Positions 33,221 through 42,603 of a stretch of DNA of 64,000 nucleotides are shown here, one piece after another (the stretch's first letter is position 1; each line of letters opens with the position of its first letter). The translations under genes and the position numbers were made by a program. The stretch is from Patiria pectinifera. Taxonomy: Eukaryota; Echinodermata; Asteroidea; Valvatida; Asterinidae. The notes under the pieces were generated by a model. That model was not told where the DNA came from and did no database searches. It saw nothing but the letters and a program-made list of their open reading frames with translations. The stretch is taken from positions 7,277,281 to 7,341,280 of the forward strand of contig CM057144.1 in assembly GCA_029964075.1 (NCBI GenBank), read 5' to 3'.

Positions 33221-33777
33221 GTAATTTGACGCCGGTAAATCTATTTGGTAATGGAACAGGAAAGTGCATAGGTGATAATTCTACCCTGAGAAGTTAAGTA
33301 TGTGCATAATTTTTTTTTTATTGTGTTTATCCGTGGAGCTATAAAAGCTGGGAATTGTTTCTGTTCTCGGAACCAATCGTCGAATTGCCGCAAGTATTCT
33401 CATCATCACGTTCATGTTGGGAACTACTGAGCTCGGTGTCTGATAGTCTGAAAATGCTTTTCAGTCAACAGCTGTTCACAATTTATACATGTACATTCGT
33501 AGAATTCCAATACTAAGTGAAGATCATGCACAATATAAATTTTAACTCAAGAACTCACTGCCGGCGCGCCGAAGCGGGCCGTGTGTATCCACGGTGTGTG
33601 AAGTGCGTTCGGCCGTGACGCCTATTGTTATGCGTGTTTTCCTCCAGCGCCGCACAGCGCCGGGCATCGGCGGGGCGAGGGAGGCCGTGAGCACGGCGCT
33701 CTCCGGCGCTAGTCGGTGCAGTGAAGCAGATCGCAGCACGCTGAGTAAATTATTAAGGACGCTGGCCCTTAAGTAGG

Positions 33778-34460
33778 GTGAACTGCTGTCAACTACATTG
33801 AACTACGTTGAACTACGTTGAACTGCGTTCAAATCGGCTAGTGTTAACTAGGGTTGAACTACGTCTTACTACGGTCAACTATGTTGAACTACGGTCGAAC
33901 TACGTGTGAACTACGTGCAAATATGGTCAACTAGGGTCAACTACGTTGTACTACGGTAATAGCTCGCGGCCGCGTCTACATAGTGCGGGTCGGCCACGGC
34001 GTGGGGACAGCCATTGTGCTGTCAGAGAGGCAAGACTGCTGTTTGTTATCTGACCTTTTTTTTTCTACTTCACCCTAGTTAACCCTACTTATCGTACTTA
34101 ACCGTACTGTGAACGTACTTCAAAAGTAGTTCGACCGTACCTCGACCGTAGTGCCATGGTAACTACGGTCAACTACGGTCAACTACAGTCAACACTACGG
34201 TCAAGTAGGGTCAATTAGGGTCAACTAGGGTTAACTACGTACATACTAGGGTCACAGTTTGGTATAGGCATTCAAGCTGACCGTATAAATATTTTCAACA
34301 TGTTGAAAACTTTTGGGCTAACCACGGCCAAATCATGGCTTTCCTCAAGGTCAAAGTACGTTCATAACTACGGTTAACTACATTTAACTACGACTACTAT
34401 AGGTCTACTACGGTCAACTACGTTCACACCCTACTACGTTCAACTACGTTCATGACCGTA
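33778..34460. repeat. Subterminal degenerate ACTACGGTCA array, right
   Basis: About 680 bp composed of imperfect ~10-bp words such as GAACTACGTT, CAACTACGGT, CAACTAGGGT, with a middle section in the opposite orientation (about 34070-34160: GTACTTCAAAAGTAGTTCGACCGTA). A unique island (33960-34060) interrupts the array. Such subterminal arrays are typical transposase-binding regions in some DNA transposon families; the role here is inferred. Confidence 0.85.
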
Positions 34461-34479
34461 AGATGTGACCACCGCTTAA

Positions 34480-35200
34480 GTCTGGCCCTAACTTTGGAGC
34501 AGGCTTGTACAAATTGATCAAATCAGTATAGCCTTAATGCACTTTAAGCTTCCACTTCCAAACAATCTTGGAATTTCACAGCAAATAAATCTTGATCCAG
34601 AAGAGGGAGTGATTCCATGTGTTCCTTGCATCGTCAGAATAGAAAAACAGTTATTCTATGGGAATTTGAGCTATTTCTGAGATGCGAGCAAAATGTTCTG
34701 GGGACATGTGCAGGGTTTCATCCGAAAGGCCAAAGGCTGCTGACAACATGTCTGCTGTAATGATGGTACCATCCTTGCTTCCCCTGACAAGATACTTCAA
34801 GACAATTCAGAGAAAGGAGGTTGCGCGTAATCAGAACCAAGGGGCCCCATCCACTTGCTTCCAGGTGTCCTCGAGCTTATTCGGAATCGATCAGCAAAAG
34901 CTCATTATTTGAACTGGACCGTGCCCAATCTGCAGCCCCTATCTTTGGCACATAGTTTTCAAAATGTTTCCTGGGAAAGTGAAAATACAAACTTGTCGGC
35001 TGCTTGTCAAAAGATTTTTGTTTCTTCACCTCAAGCACAGATTCAATGTTCTTGGTGCAATATTGATCCAAGTGTAAGATCTGGAAGGGTGTAACATTTC
35101 CAACTAGTGGCTCCAATGCCATTCGGCACTAAGAATTGCCAATGCCGAGGCTCAGGGTCTTGATTAACTATATCCGGCAGGCTAAAGACACGAATCATGT
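34480..35200. other. Unrecognised, possibly decayed coding sequence
   Basis: The right flank of the 7.24-kb insertion. An 81-codon minus-strand open frame at 34877-35122 (containing ILHLDQYCTKNIESVLEVKK) is followed by stop-broken frames that continue toward the insertion. On the other side (26885-27229) similar open stretches exist. Together they may be one decayed gene or element split by the insertion. I do not recognise a family. Confidence 0.3.
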
Positions 35201-35229
35201 CACATTTGACCAAAGGTGATGTATCTCGT

Positions 35230-35705
35230 CACTAAACATCTTTATGAGACAAACTTGTGTCAAAATTGCTAAAACAGTATCCAGTGTTTTCCATACACAC
35301 AATGCCAGGAGCGGAAAAGAGCTTGATCTTCCTAAATGTGAAACATCTATGCCATAATCCTAGACCAAAGTATCTTGGCGTCACCTTGAACTGTACACTC
35401 ACTGTACTGTACACAAACCACACCTCCAGAAGGTAGCTGTCAAAATTCAGAAAACAACTGGATCCACATGCTCGCTGGCACAACATGGGGAGCATCTGCA
35501 GAGACATTGCATGTGCACACCAACACTGGTGCTGTCCGAAGCACATGAACTGACTGGCTCCCAGTCCTGAGCAACATCGCTCCTCCTGACATCCGCCGTG
35601 GAGAGACTGCCACGTCACAACAGGTTCTGAAAATTCTAGCCAACCCAGAACTCCCCTGCTCAACGACATCGAGTATCACCCAAGACCAAGTCCATGCATC
35701 CAATT
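35230..35705 (+). pseudogene. LINE reverse-transcriptase C-terminal relic
   Basis: Plus-strand reading in shifting frames gives LNNARSG-like, PKYLGVTLNCTLT, KFRKQLDP and a C-terminal ELPLLNDIEYHPRP segment. This pattern resembles the region after the RT palm in Jockey/I-type non-LTR retrotransposons (KYLGVTLDxxLTYxxH...). Stops and frameshifts are frequent. Only the 3' part remains. Confidence 0.55.
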
Positions 35706-35706
35706 T

Positions 35707-35994
35707 GGTCTGATGTCCTGGGTCCACGGTGCTGCTAAGCACACGATTTTCTGCTAACAGAGCCTCCATCTTTTTCACAGAGACTGTAAACATGAGCACA
35801 GCAAAAGGCACGCTTAAATGAAAGGAAAAATTTGCCTAACTTAGTGATGTAACAATAGAAATCTCCATGCAAGCGTGACCAAAAGCACATCAACGCCGTG
35901 AAATAGTGCTTAAGGGAATAGCACATTTTTCTGCTATGCTAAGCACAACTTTTTTGCTAACTCCTAAGCAGCACCATGAAATTGGTCCCTGGAC
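35707..35994. mobile_element. Short MITE with GGTGCTGCTAAGCA ends
   Basis: About 288 bp, with imperfect inverted ends: ATGTCCTGGGTCC followed by GGTGCTGCTAAGCA on the left, and AGCAGCACCATGAAATTGGT followed by CCCTGGACAT on the right. Internal words TTTCTGCTAA and AGCACAACTTTTTTGCTAA echo the ends. No coding capacity; superfamily unknown. Confidence 0.5.
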
Positions 35995-36169
35995 ATTAAT
36001 AACCACCTATGAACAACTGATGAGGTGGAGCCAAATCAACATCTGGCGAAAGTTCGTGGTTACTGATCCCAGCATCCAGCTCCCAGGAATGGGCCTACCA
36101 CGTGGCCAGTGGTGTCTACTTAACAGATTTCGTACTATGCTCATAGGCCTTGCCGCAGCAGCCTATACA

Positions 36170-36675
36170 AGTGGGGCTATCTCAGGTAGCAAGTCAATAT
36201 GGGGCCCATATGGGAAAGACCTGGGCTATCTGAGCATGGGTTATAGGGGTTCTGGGAATCTACATGGGCTGCCCCATAAACCTGGGCAAGCCCCATGTGG
36301 GCAGAATATGGGCTTACCCATGTGGGTATCATATAGGATAACCCTGGGAAAGCCCCCACATGGACAGAATAAGGGCTTGTCCATGTGGGTGTCATGGAAT
36401 AAACCTTGGCAAGCCCACATGGGCAAAATATGGGTTTGCCCCATGTGGGAATCATATGGGATAAACCTGGGCAAGCTGGGAAAGGCAGAATATGGGCTTG
36501 GCCGTGTGAGTATCATATGGGAAAAACCTCAGCAAGCCCACGTAGGCAGAATGTAGGCTTGCCCCATGTGGATATCATATGGGATAAACCTGGGCAAGCC
36601 CCTTTGTAGGCAGAATATCAGGTTGCCCATGGGAGCATACTACCTAGAAAAGCCCATGTGTATAACTCCTGCAGG
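36170..36675. repeat. ~66-70-bp minisatellite rich in CCATGTGGG
   Basis: About seven imperfect units containing ACCTGGGCAAGCCC, CATGTGGGCAGAATATGGGC, TTGCCCATGTGGG and ATCATATGGGATAA. Each unit is itself partly palindromic (GCCCATGTGGGC, CCCATATGGG). Open frames across it (for example on the plus strand from 35906) are repeat-derived and not supported as genes. Confidence 0.85.
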
Positions 36676-37590
36676 TGATATCCTTTGCAGATCTGATGTC
36701 AATTTCCATATGTATGCCGATGACATCCAAATCAATTTTGAATTCAATCCAATTATTTCAGGTTATGGAGAGTGTGGTCTCTTCAGACTTTCTAATTGCA
36801 TCAAGGATGTCCAAGCCTGGATACTCACAACAAACTCATGCTCAATGAAAACAAAACGGAATTCTTCATTGCATCTTCACCTCATCACATGAAATGTCTT
36901 AAACAACATACCATCTCCATCAGCACTAACATCAACCCTGTGACATCTGTTCGTAAACTAGGCATGACATTCGACAGCTCCATCATGTCACTGGGATTTG
37001 CAGGTCCATAAACTATCATATCAACATCTCATTGATTGGGAAAGTACCTCGACTACAATACCTGTTATGCTGTTGTGCACATACTGGTACTCTCTCGACA
37101 AGATTACTACGGAATCAAGAATCAAAATCTCATTGTCTCCAAAAACATCAAAACAAAGCCGCTCGCCTGGTTCACCTGAAGCCAAAACACTCTCATGCCA
37201 CACCCCTACTAGCTGAACTTCACTGGCTCCCAATCAAGCAAAAGATTGTCATCAAAATAGCACTTAACATGTACAAAACCGTGATCAACAAGTTTCCATC
37301 ATACATTTCTGATGTTGTTGACCTTAGCAAAACAAAACATGAAGGTCTCCGCTCACATGCCAATTCAGTCATCCCTCGCACAGGGGACTGTGCCTTCTTC
37401 ATTGCTGGGCCCAAAACATTAAACTCTCTCCCCATCAGCATCTGGAATGCATCATCACTTCAACAGTTCGAGGGACTCTTAAAAATATACTTGTTTTGAT
37501 TTCATTTGTTCAAATTCTGTCAGTTTGTTTCCAGCACTTTGTATCCTTTGGCAAAAGTGCGTTATTAATCCATGTTATTATTATTACTAA
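36676..37590 (+). pseudogene. CR1/L2-like LINE, 3' end of ORF2
   Basis: The plus strand, over several frames, shows FHMYADDIQINFEF (YADD catalytic motif, near 36710), VQAWILTNKLMLNENKTEFF, VRKLGMTFDSSIM, an NKAARLVHLKPK-like segment, TPLLAELHWLPIKQKIVIKI and a C-terminal GDCAFFIAGPKTLNSLPISI ending with KIYLF and stop at about 37499. This is the characteristic C-terminus of CR1/L2-clade ORF2. The 3' end carries an ATT-rich microsatellite (about 37575-37590), as is common in this clade. 5'-truncated and frameshifted. Confidence 0.85.
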
Positions 37591-37954
37591 CCAGTTCGCG
37601 CTGGAGGACATGTATACACGCATACGTTTTCCGAAAGTCAGATTGGATGACTGAAAAACCCGCAATGACCGAGTGCGGAAAACATTCTGTCAGCGGCACA
37701 CAGCCACCAATTGAGGCCAGAAATATGACACTGCAGCCCGCGGATGATGGCTTCGACCCACCTGGCATTGTGGTCAAGTGAATATTAAACCCATGCCTTG
37801 GAACTTCTAGTCAAAATAAACCTGGCGTGAAATGATTCAGTAGTATAAACATCCTAACGGTATAATTATTCATACATAAACATAAAAGACCTTTAATTTG
37901 TTCTTTTAAAAACAAAGTGAAAAAACATTTGGCAATACAAATCAATTAACTTAC
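37591..37954. other. Intron of the myosin gene; nothing recognised
   Basis: No supported feature. Intronic sequence between the LINE 3' end and the splice donor of the next exon. Confidence 0.45.
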
Positions 37955-38125
37955 ACTCTTGTGTCTTTGCACTATCTTCTCTGCCAAGCATTTCAGAGTC
38001 TTGGAGTTTTTAATATAGCTCTCTGGTAGGTAGGATGGGAGGACTTCGATAAGACGTTCATAGATCATCTCTGCACCGTAGTCTATGTAGTGCTGACGGA
38101 CAGCTACCTCGACTAGATCTTCATC
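37955..38125 (-). CDS. Myosin VIIa-like exon: FERM F2 lobe
   Basis: A 171-bp, 57-codon exon on the minus strand. The acceptor is TTTTTCAACTCAG and the donor AAGAGT|GTAAGT. It encodes EDLVEVAVRQHYIDYGAEMI, then RLIEVLPSYLP and CLAEKIVQRHK, matching the conserved F2 segment of myosin VIIa FERM1 (family pattern [DE]DLAELAxQQYxVDYGxEM followed by xPTYIP). Phase 0 on both sides. It joins 48794-49024 upstream and 24084-24337 downstream. The downstream intron is 13.6 kb and houses the 7.24-kb BEN element. Confidence 0.93.
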
Positions 38126-38216
38126 CTGAGTTGAAAAAGCAGAAGAGTCTATTCATCAAAATGTCGCAAGCTTGCTCTTGTAGAGCACTTTTGAGGATCC
38201 TTGGTTTCATTATCAG

Positions 38217-38262
38217 AAATAAATAAATAAATAAATAAATAAATAAAGTATATATATATATT
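38217..38262. repeat. (AAAT)n and (TA)n microsatellite
   Basis: Repeated AAATAAAT followed by TATATATATA, about 92 bp upstream (in gene orientation) of the exon at 37955-38125. Confidence 0.9.
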
Positions 38263-38314
38263 CAAAGTTTTGGTCTTTGGTATGACTTATTTGTGGATGG
38301 GATGGTAATATGGC

Positions 38315-38660
38315 AACCAAGTTTCGATTTCTGATTGACATGGGATCCACCACACTTTGATTAGTAGTACAGCGTTTTACCAAATTCCCAAGGAGAAGAA
38401 ACCCATTTTGGAGACTGAAGAGGTTTGGGTGAAACAAGTTGATGGAAGTCTGTTAGCTATACAGGGCATAGCTTGGGTAGAGGTGCAAGTTGGTCGGACC
38501 ACACACCACTTGAAAGCAGTCTTCCTTGATATGAAGTATAGTGGTAATCTGGGTATGGATTTTCTGGTGCCCACAGACGTTGTCCACCTCGGTGAACATC
38601 GATTATTCTTAAAGTTCTCTACATCAGAAACTCACACTGGACAACTTCTTGCTATACTTT
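38315..38660 (+). pseudogene. Gypsy-type aspartic protease fragment
   Basis: Plus-strand frames encode RFLIDMGSTT (the retropepsin active site, M replacing the usual T or S in D-T-G). After a frameshift and stop they continue with STAFYQIPKEKK, VQVGRTTHHLKAVFLDMKYS and NLGMDFL, the flap and second conserved segment. It is about 100 residues, a typical Ty3/gypsy protease length. No neighbouring RT on this strand is present, so it is an isolated fragment. Confidence 0.7.
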
Positions 38661-38669
38661 GGAGCTAAT

Positions 38670-39535
38670 CTATTTATTGCTACATTCTCATATTCTGGAG
38701 CTATACAAAATGTTGTGCACTCTCTGGTGCCTCAATCAAGATTAACCATTTCAATTTCCTTCCTTACTTTTTATATGTCCCTATTGTTAGATGTCAGCCC
38801 CACCCTCAGTGGAGGTGTGACCACATCTTCTCCTTGAAGAAGTTTTCCAACTCTTCTTGAGGGTAAAACCACATCCTTAACTTGGATATTTATTGACCAC
38901 AACATAGTCCTCTACCACCCACCTTATTCTTCCTAGAATCCCAACACTGGCCAAAGTGGCCTTGCTATGGATTATCGACCTACTGGTTAATATGTACTTA
39001 CATCACATGCCCCCTCCCCTAGAGAAGACTGTGTCAGTCTTGCAAACAAGCAAAATTACTCTGTTGAAAAATACAGAAACTAAACATACATCAATCAAAA
39101 ACTTGCTATCAATAGTAAAATTATTAGTGGTCAAAAGCAATTTTAAGAATACTGATTATAATTCAAAAGTGTCCATTCAGCAACATCCAATGCAACGTCA
39201 GTAGGGTAGTCCTCCATCCTGTAGTACACTGAGCTGGATTGGGTGCAGTAAGTTATTGTTGCAAGGAATACATGAGAACACATCCAAATGCTTATTATTC
39301 AAGCACAAATAAAACAACGTCCAACAAGGATTTGTGGGATACACGTACACGTATAAATTGATAATAAATAGAATTTCCACTTACACTGAAAATTCCAGGT
39401 AAACAGTTAAACTATTAAAGTTCCACTCATGCATATACTAAATCTAAAGTTAAACATTAAATATACTGAGTTGGAGAAACATATCATTTTCTACGGCGAT
39501 TTCTAGAAACAAACGTGTGGACTATGAAAGGTTAC
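38670..39535. other. AT-rich; probably the 3' end of the minus-strand gypsy element
   Basis: This lies downstream (on the minus strand) of the Gmr1-like pol stop, so a 3' LTR might be expected. I could not identify a matching repeat upstream of gag (43.8-44.3 kb), so LTRs are unproven. No gene is visible. Confidence 0.35.
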
Positions 39536-39559
39536 TTATTCTCTACAAATTAATCTGAA

Positions 39560-40690
39560 TTTATGCACGACTGAGACCATCTGCATTGGAATTAGCAATG
39601 CCTTTTCTGTACTGCACAGTGAATGTGTATTCCTGTAACAGCATCGACCATCGAAGTAACCTGTTAAGGTTCTGAAACTGGCTAGCCATTTCAGGGCTCT
39701 GTGATCAGTGAGCACTGTAAACTGCTGGCCATACAGGTAGTACTTCAACTTGGCAATGGCCCAAACAATAGCCAAACACTCCTTCTCTGGCACAGAAAAA
39801 TTCTGTTCTCTTGCAAGCATTTTTCTACTGAGATATGCAATGGGATGCTCAATATCTGTGTCATCGCACTGAGCGAGTACCGCACCCAAACCATAATTAG
39901 AAGCATCTGTTTGGAGTACAAATTGCTTGGAAAAGTCTGGTGCACGCAGGAGTGGTGGGCTACTCAGTTTTTCTTTCAAGGCACAAAATGCTCTTTCACA
40001 CATCTCATTCCAAACAACTGCGTTGGCAGGACTCTTCTTTGTGAGCTCCACCAATGGGGCTGCTATTGTGGCATAATGGGGTACAAATTTTCTGTAATAC
40101 CCAGACAGGCCCAGAAATGACCTGACTTGTGTTTTTGTCAAGGGCCTCGAAAAGTCTGCGACTGCCTCCAGCTTATCTGTCATTGGTTGTATCACACCTT
40201 CACCAATAGTATGACCCAAGAATGACACCTGAGAATGAGCTACTTTACACTTAATTGGCTTGGCTGTTAAACCTGCCTGTGCTAGTCTGCTCAATAATCT
40301 TTCACCTGAACCATGTGCTCTGCCCACGTTTCACTGTAGATACATATGTCGTCAATGTATGCTTGAGCATAACCATGACAACCATTTAGGACTTCATCCA
40401 TTAATCTCTGAAATGTACTACTGCTGTTTTGCATGCCAAAGGGCAGTACATTGCAGCAGTATTGACCAAAGGGCGTAATGAACGCTGACTTTTCTTTGGT
40501 CTGTGGATCTAGAGGGTCCTGATAGAATCCTTTAGTCAGATCAAGGGTAGAAATGTACTTGGCTTTTGCTACCTCATCTAATATTTCATCAATCCTTGGC
40601 ATGACATACGGATCAAATTCCGTAATTTTGTTCAGAGTTCTGAAATCAGTAACTACTCTGATTTGGTTATGAGACTTGCGCAGAGCAATA
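39560..40690 (-). pseudogene. pol: Gypsy reverse transcriptase and RNase H
   Basis: RT segment: IRVVTDFRTLNKIT, STLDLTKGFYQDPL (first Asp), FGMQNSSSTFQRLMDEVL and QAYIDDICIYSETW (YIDD catalytic pair). A frameshift near 40300 leads to AGLTAKPIKCKVAHSQVSFLG, RSFLGLSGYYRKFVP and then RNase H: VLQTDASNYGLGAVLAQ, EKECLAIVWAIAKLKYYLYG and LTDHRALKWL. The last block continues in another frame and ends with NADGLSRA and a stop near 39567. The pol gene ends at RNase H; no integrase follows, consistent with Gmr1-type order. Confidence 0.9.
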
Positions 40691-40704
40691 ATTGGCGATG
40701 CATA

Positions 40705-41842
40705 TCAACTTGTAATAGGTTCAATGATACCCATGTCTAGCATACTCTGTAGTTCATCTTGAACTTTCTGTCTTAAAGCATGAGGAATACGGTAAGCCCT
40801 ATGCCGTATGGGTTGTTTTTCCTCCGTCTTAATTTCATGCTTCACTAAATGGGTTCTCCCTGGTACATCGGAAAACACTGCACTGAATGAATACAGCAAG
40901 TTACTCATCTCTTGACTTTGGGCATTTGTCAATGAATCGGACACTGCTACATCTTCCCAAGTCTGAGTTTGATGATAATTCAACCCTATATCTATGTTTG
41001 CATCCATGTTTTCTACAGGAGTGACCATATCATCATTGTTATCATTAACGGAAAATGGGTCTACATCTGCAATAACATAATGGCATTCTGCCATGCGTTG
41101 CTCATGATCCTTATCATACCACAGCTTCATCATGTTTACATGGATTATCCATTTGGACTTTCTCTTGTTTGGCAAGGTTACTTTGTAATTAACAGAGTTT
41201 ATCCTACGTGTAATAACGTAGGGGCCCTTTCATTTACTATCAAGTTTTGAGTTACCCAAAGGTAGGACGAGCAGTACTTTGTCACCTGCATCAAATGTAC
41301 GGGGAGCAGAGTTTCGATCATAGTACTCCTTCATTTTGCTTTGGGTTTTGGCCATATTTTCAGCGGCCTCTCTCATCAGAGTGTCCATCTTATGTCTGAT
41401 ATCTATCATGTACTGAACCACATCTGGGGCCACTTCATCGTCAGTAATCCACTGCTCACTGATCAATGTTAACCTGCTTGAATATCCCTGGCCAGTAAAA
41501 ATGTGCAAGCACTCTGTCTTTGATTTTGAATACACCCAAAGGGCCTGCAAGCAGTGCGTCATGTGCTAACTTGAGTACTCCTAACCTGCAATGCTGAGGA
41601 AGTACGATCTGATGTACAGCATCATTCTGCATCAACGCGTTCACTGGATCATTACTACTAGCATTCTTTCTTTCCCATTTACGCATAATGAGGCCATCAT
41701 TGTCATAAAAACATACCCTGTGTGCGTCAATGTGATCTTTGGGAACTAACCTATCCCTTATTCCATTCAAACTCTCATCACATTGCTGCAAGTTCACCAA
41801 TGTTTTTCTGTCGATCTGCAAACCCGTTTGCAAATGATCCAC
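40705..41842 (-). pseudogene. pol: Gypsy integrase (core deleted) and RT leader
   Basis: 41842-41456 encodes the integrase zinc-binding domain (LKLAHDALLAGPLGVFKIKD, then HFYWPGIFKQV); the family's second His is replaced by Pro (AGPLG for AGHLG). The frame then passes directly to a segment that in intact elements follows the DDE core: MDTLMREAAENMAKTQSKMK, then FDAGDKVLLVLPLGNSKLDS and a chromodomain-less C-terminus with KWIIHVNMMKLW. About 200 residues containing the D, D and E catalytic residues are missing. 41175-40705 continues through an acidic linker to FSDVPGRTHLVKHEIKTEE, the start of RT. Confidence 0.8.
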
Positions 41843-42591
41843 TTTCCCATTTCCATCACTGAGGTTAGCGACCTCTTCCTGGGATACACGTCATTGGTAC
41901 TACTATTACTACTACCTGGTGTGGGTTTATCCATGACCCTACGCACACTTACTGAGTCAACCTTCACCTCACTAGCACTGCTACCCATTTCACTGTTTGA
42001 TTTATCACTATGCTGTTGGTGTACAGCTGGCCTGACACTATTTTCACGTACGTTACTCTCCTTTTCTGAGGACTGTAACTGCACTGCTACGTTTTCCTCT
42101 GATAGCAAGTCACATTCTCCTTGAACATAATCATCTAATTCTGTCTTTGCCTGTGCTCGTGTTAAAATACACATTTCTTTGGCAAGAATTTCTCCACATG
42201 TTTTATCAAGATCGTGCCCTAATAAGACGTCCCTGTCTAGTCCTTCTAGAGCTGCCACTACAACTTGTCCTGAAACTACTGCACACTGCAGTTTAACTAA
42301 TGCCAACGGTACAGTCACATGGCCCCCTACTCCACGGAGAGTGACGTGCCTACATGGCAGATAGCACTCAGGAGGAACTAATTTTGCATTCACTGCGGTT
42401 TGTGTGCAAGCCGAGTCTCTTAAGATTCGTACTTGTTTACCTTCTACTGTCCCTGCAATCATACACTTTTCTAACAGTGTTTCCGCAGGGTCAATTTGTA
42501 CTGCGTGTAACTCTTGTTCTACACTTACTTCACACCTGTTAACAGATTTGGGATTGGGACCCTTGTTGTGTGATTTACTATGACTAGACAT
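41794..42591 (-). pseudogene. pol: Gypsy protease region
   Basis: A 265-codon minus-strand frame. The putative active site is VRILRDSACTQTAVN (D-S-A), followed by HVTLRGVGGHVTVPLALVKL (flap) and DRDVLLGHDLDKTC (second conserved segment). The C-terminal part is Ser/Glu-rich linker. The N-terminus reads MSSHSKSHNKGPNPKSVN. It follows gag by about 13 bp. Confidence 0.75.
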
Positions 42592-42603
42592 ACCCTTGTC
42601 TGC

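Larger units (their letters stand above)
27230..34479. mobile_element. 7.24-kb TIR element carrying a BEN-domain gene
   Basis: The element spans 27233-34476, flanked by TAA (27230-27232 and 34477-34479). Both ends begin AGCGGTGGTCACATC, followed after 4-6 bp by GGTCATGAACGTAGTTGAAC in inverted orientation. Inside the tips lie arrays of a degenerate word like ACTACGGTCA: about 90 bp on the left and about 680 bp on the right. After these arrays both sides share a further inverted block, CCAGCGTCCTTAATA(G/A)TTTACTCAGC (left about 27387, right about 33765). The interior contains a minus-strand BEN-domain ORF, a 2.1-kb 39-bp minisatellite, a hairpin and a 620-bp direct duplication. No DDE transposase is recognisable. 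The 3-bp TAA target suggests PIF/Harbinger mobilisation in trans, but the superfamily is uncertain. Confidence 0.85.

Noticed and set aside
33335..33420. TATAAAA box followed by GAACCAATCG as a plus-strand promoter
   Set aside because: There is no plausible coding region downstream on the plus strand before the subterminal arrays; a lone TATA word in AT-rich DNA is weak evidence.
36170..36675. CRISPR-like array
   Set aside because: Repeats are contiguous, imperfect and without unique spacers, in a eukaryotic context; it is a minisatellite.
38217..38262. Poly-A-like tail of a retroposon
   Set aside because: It is a regular AAAT/TA microsatellite with no identifiable retroposon body next to it.
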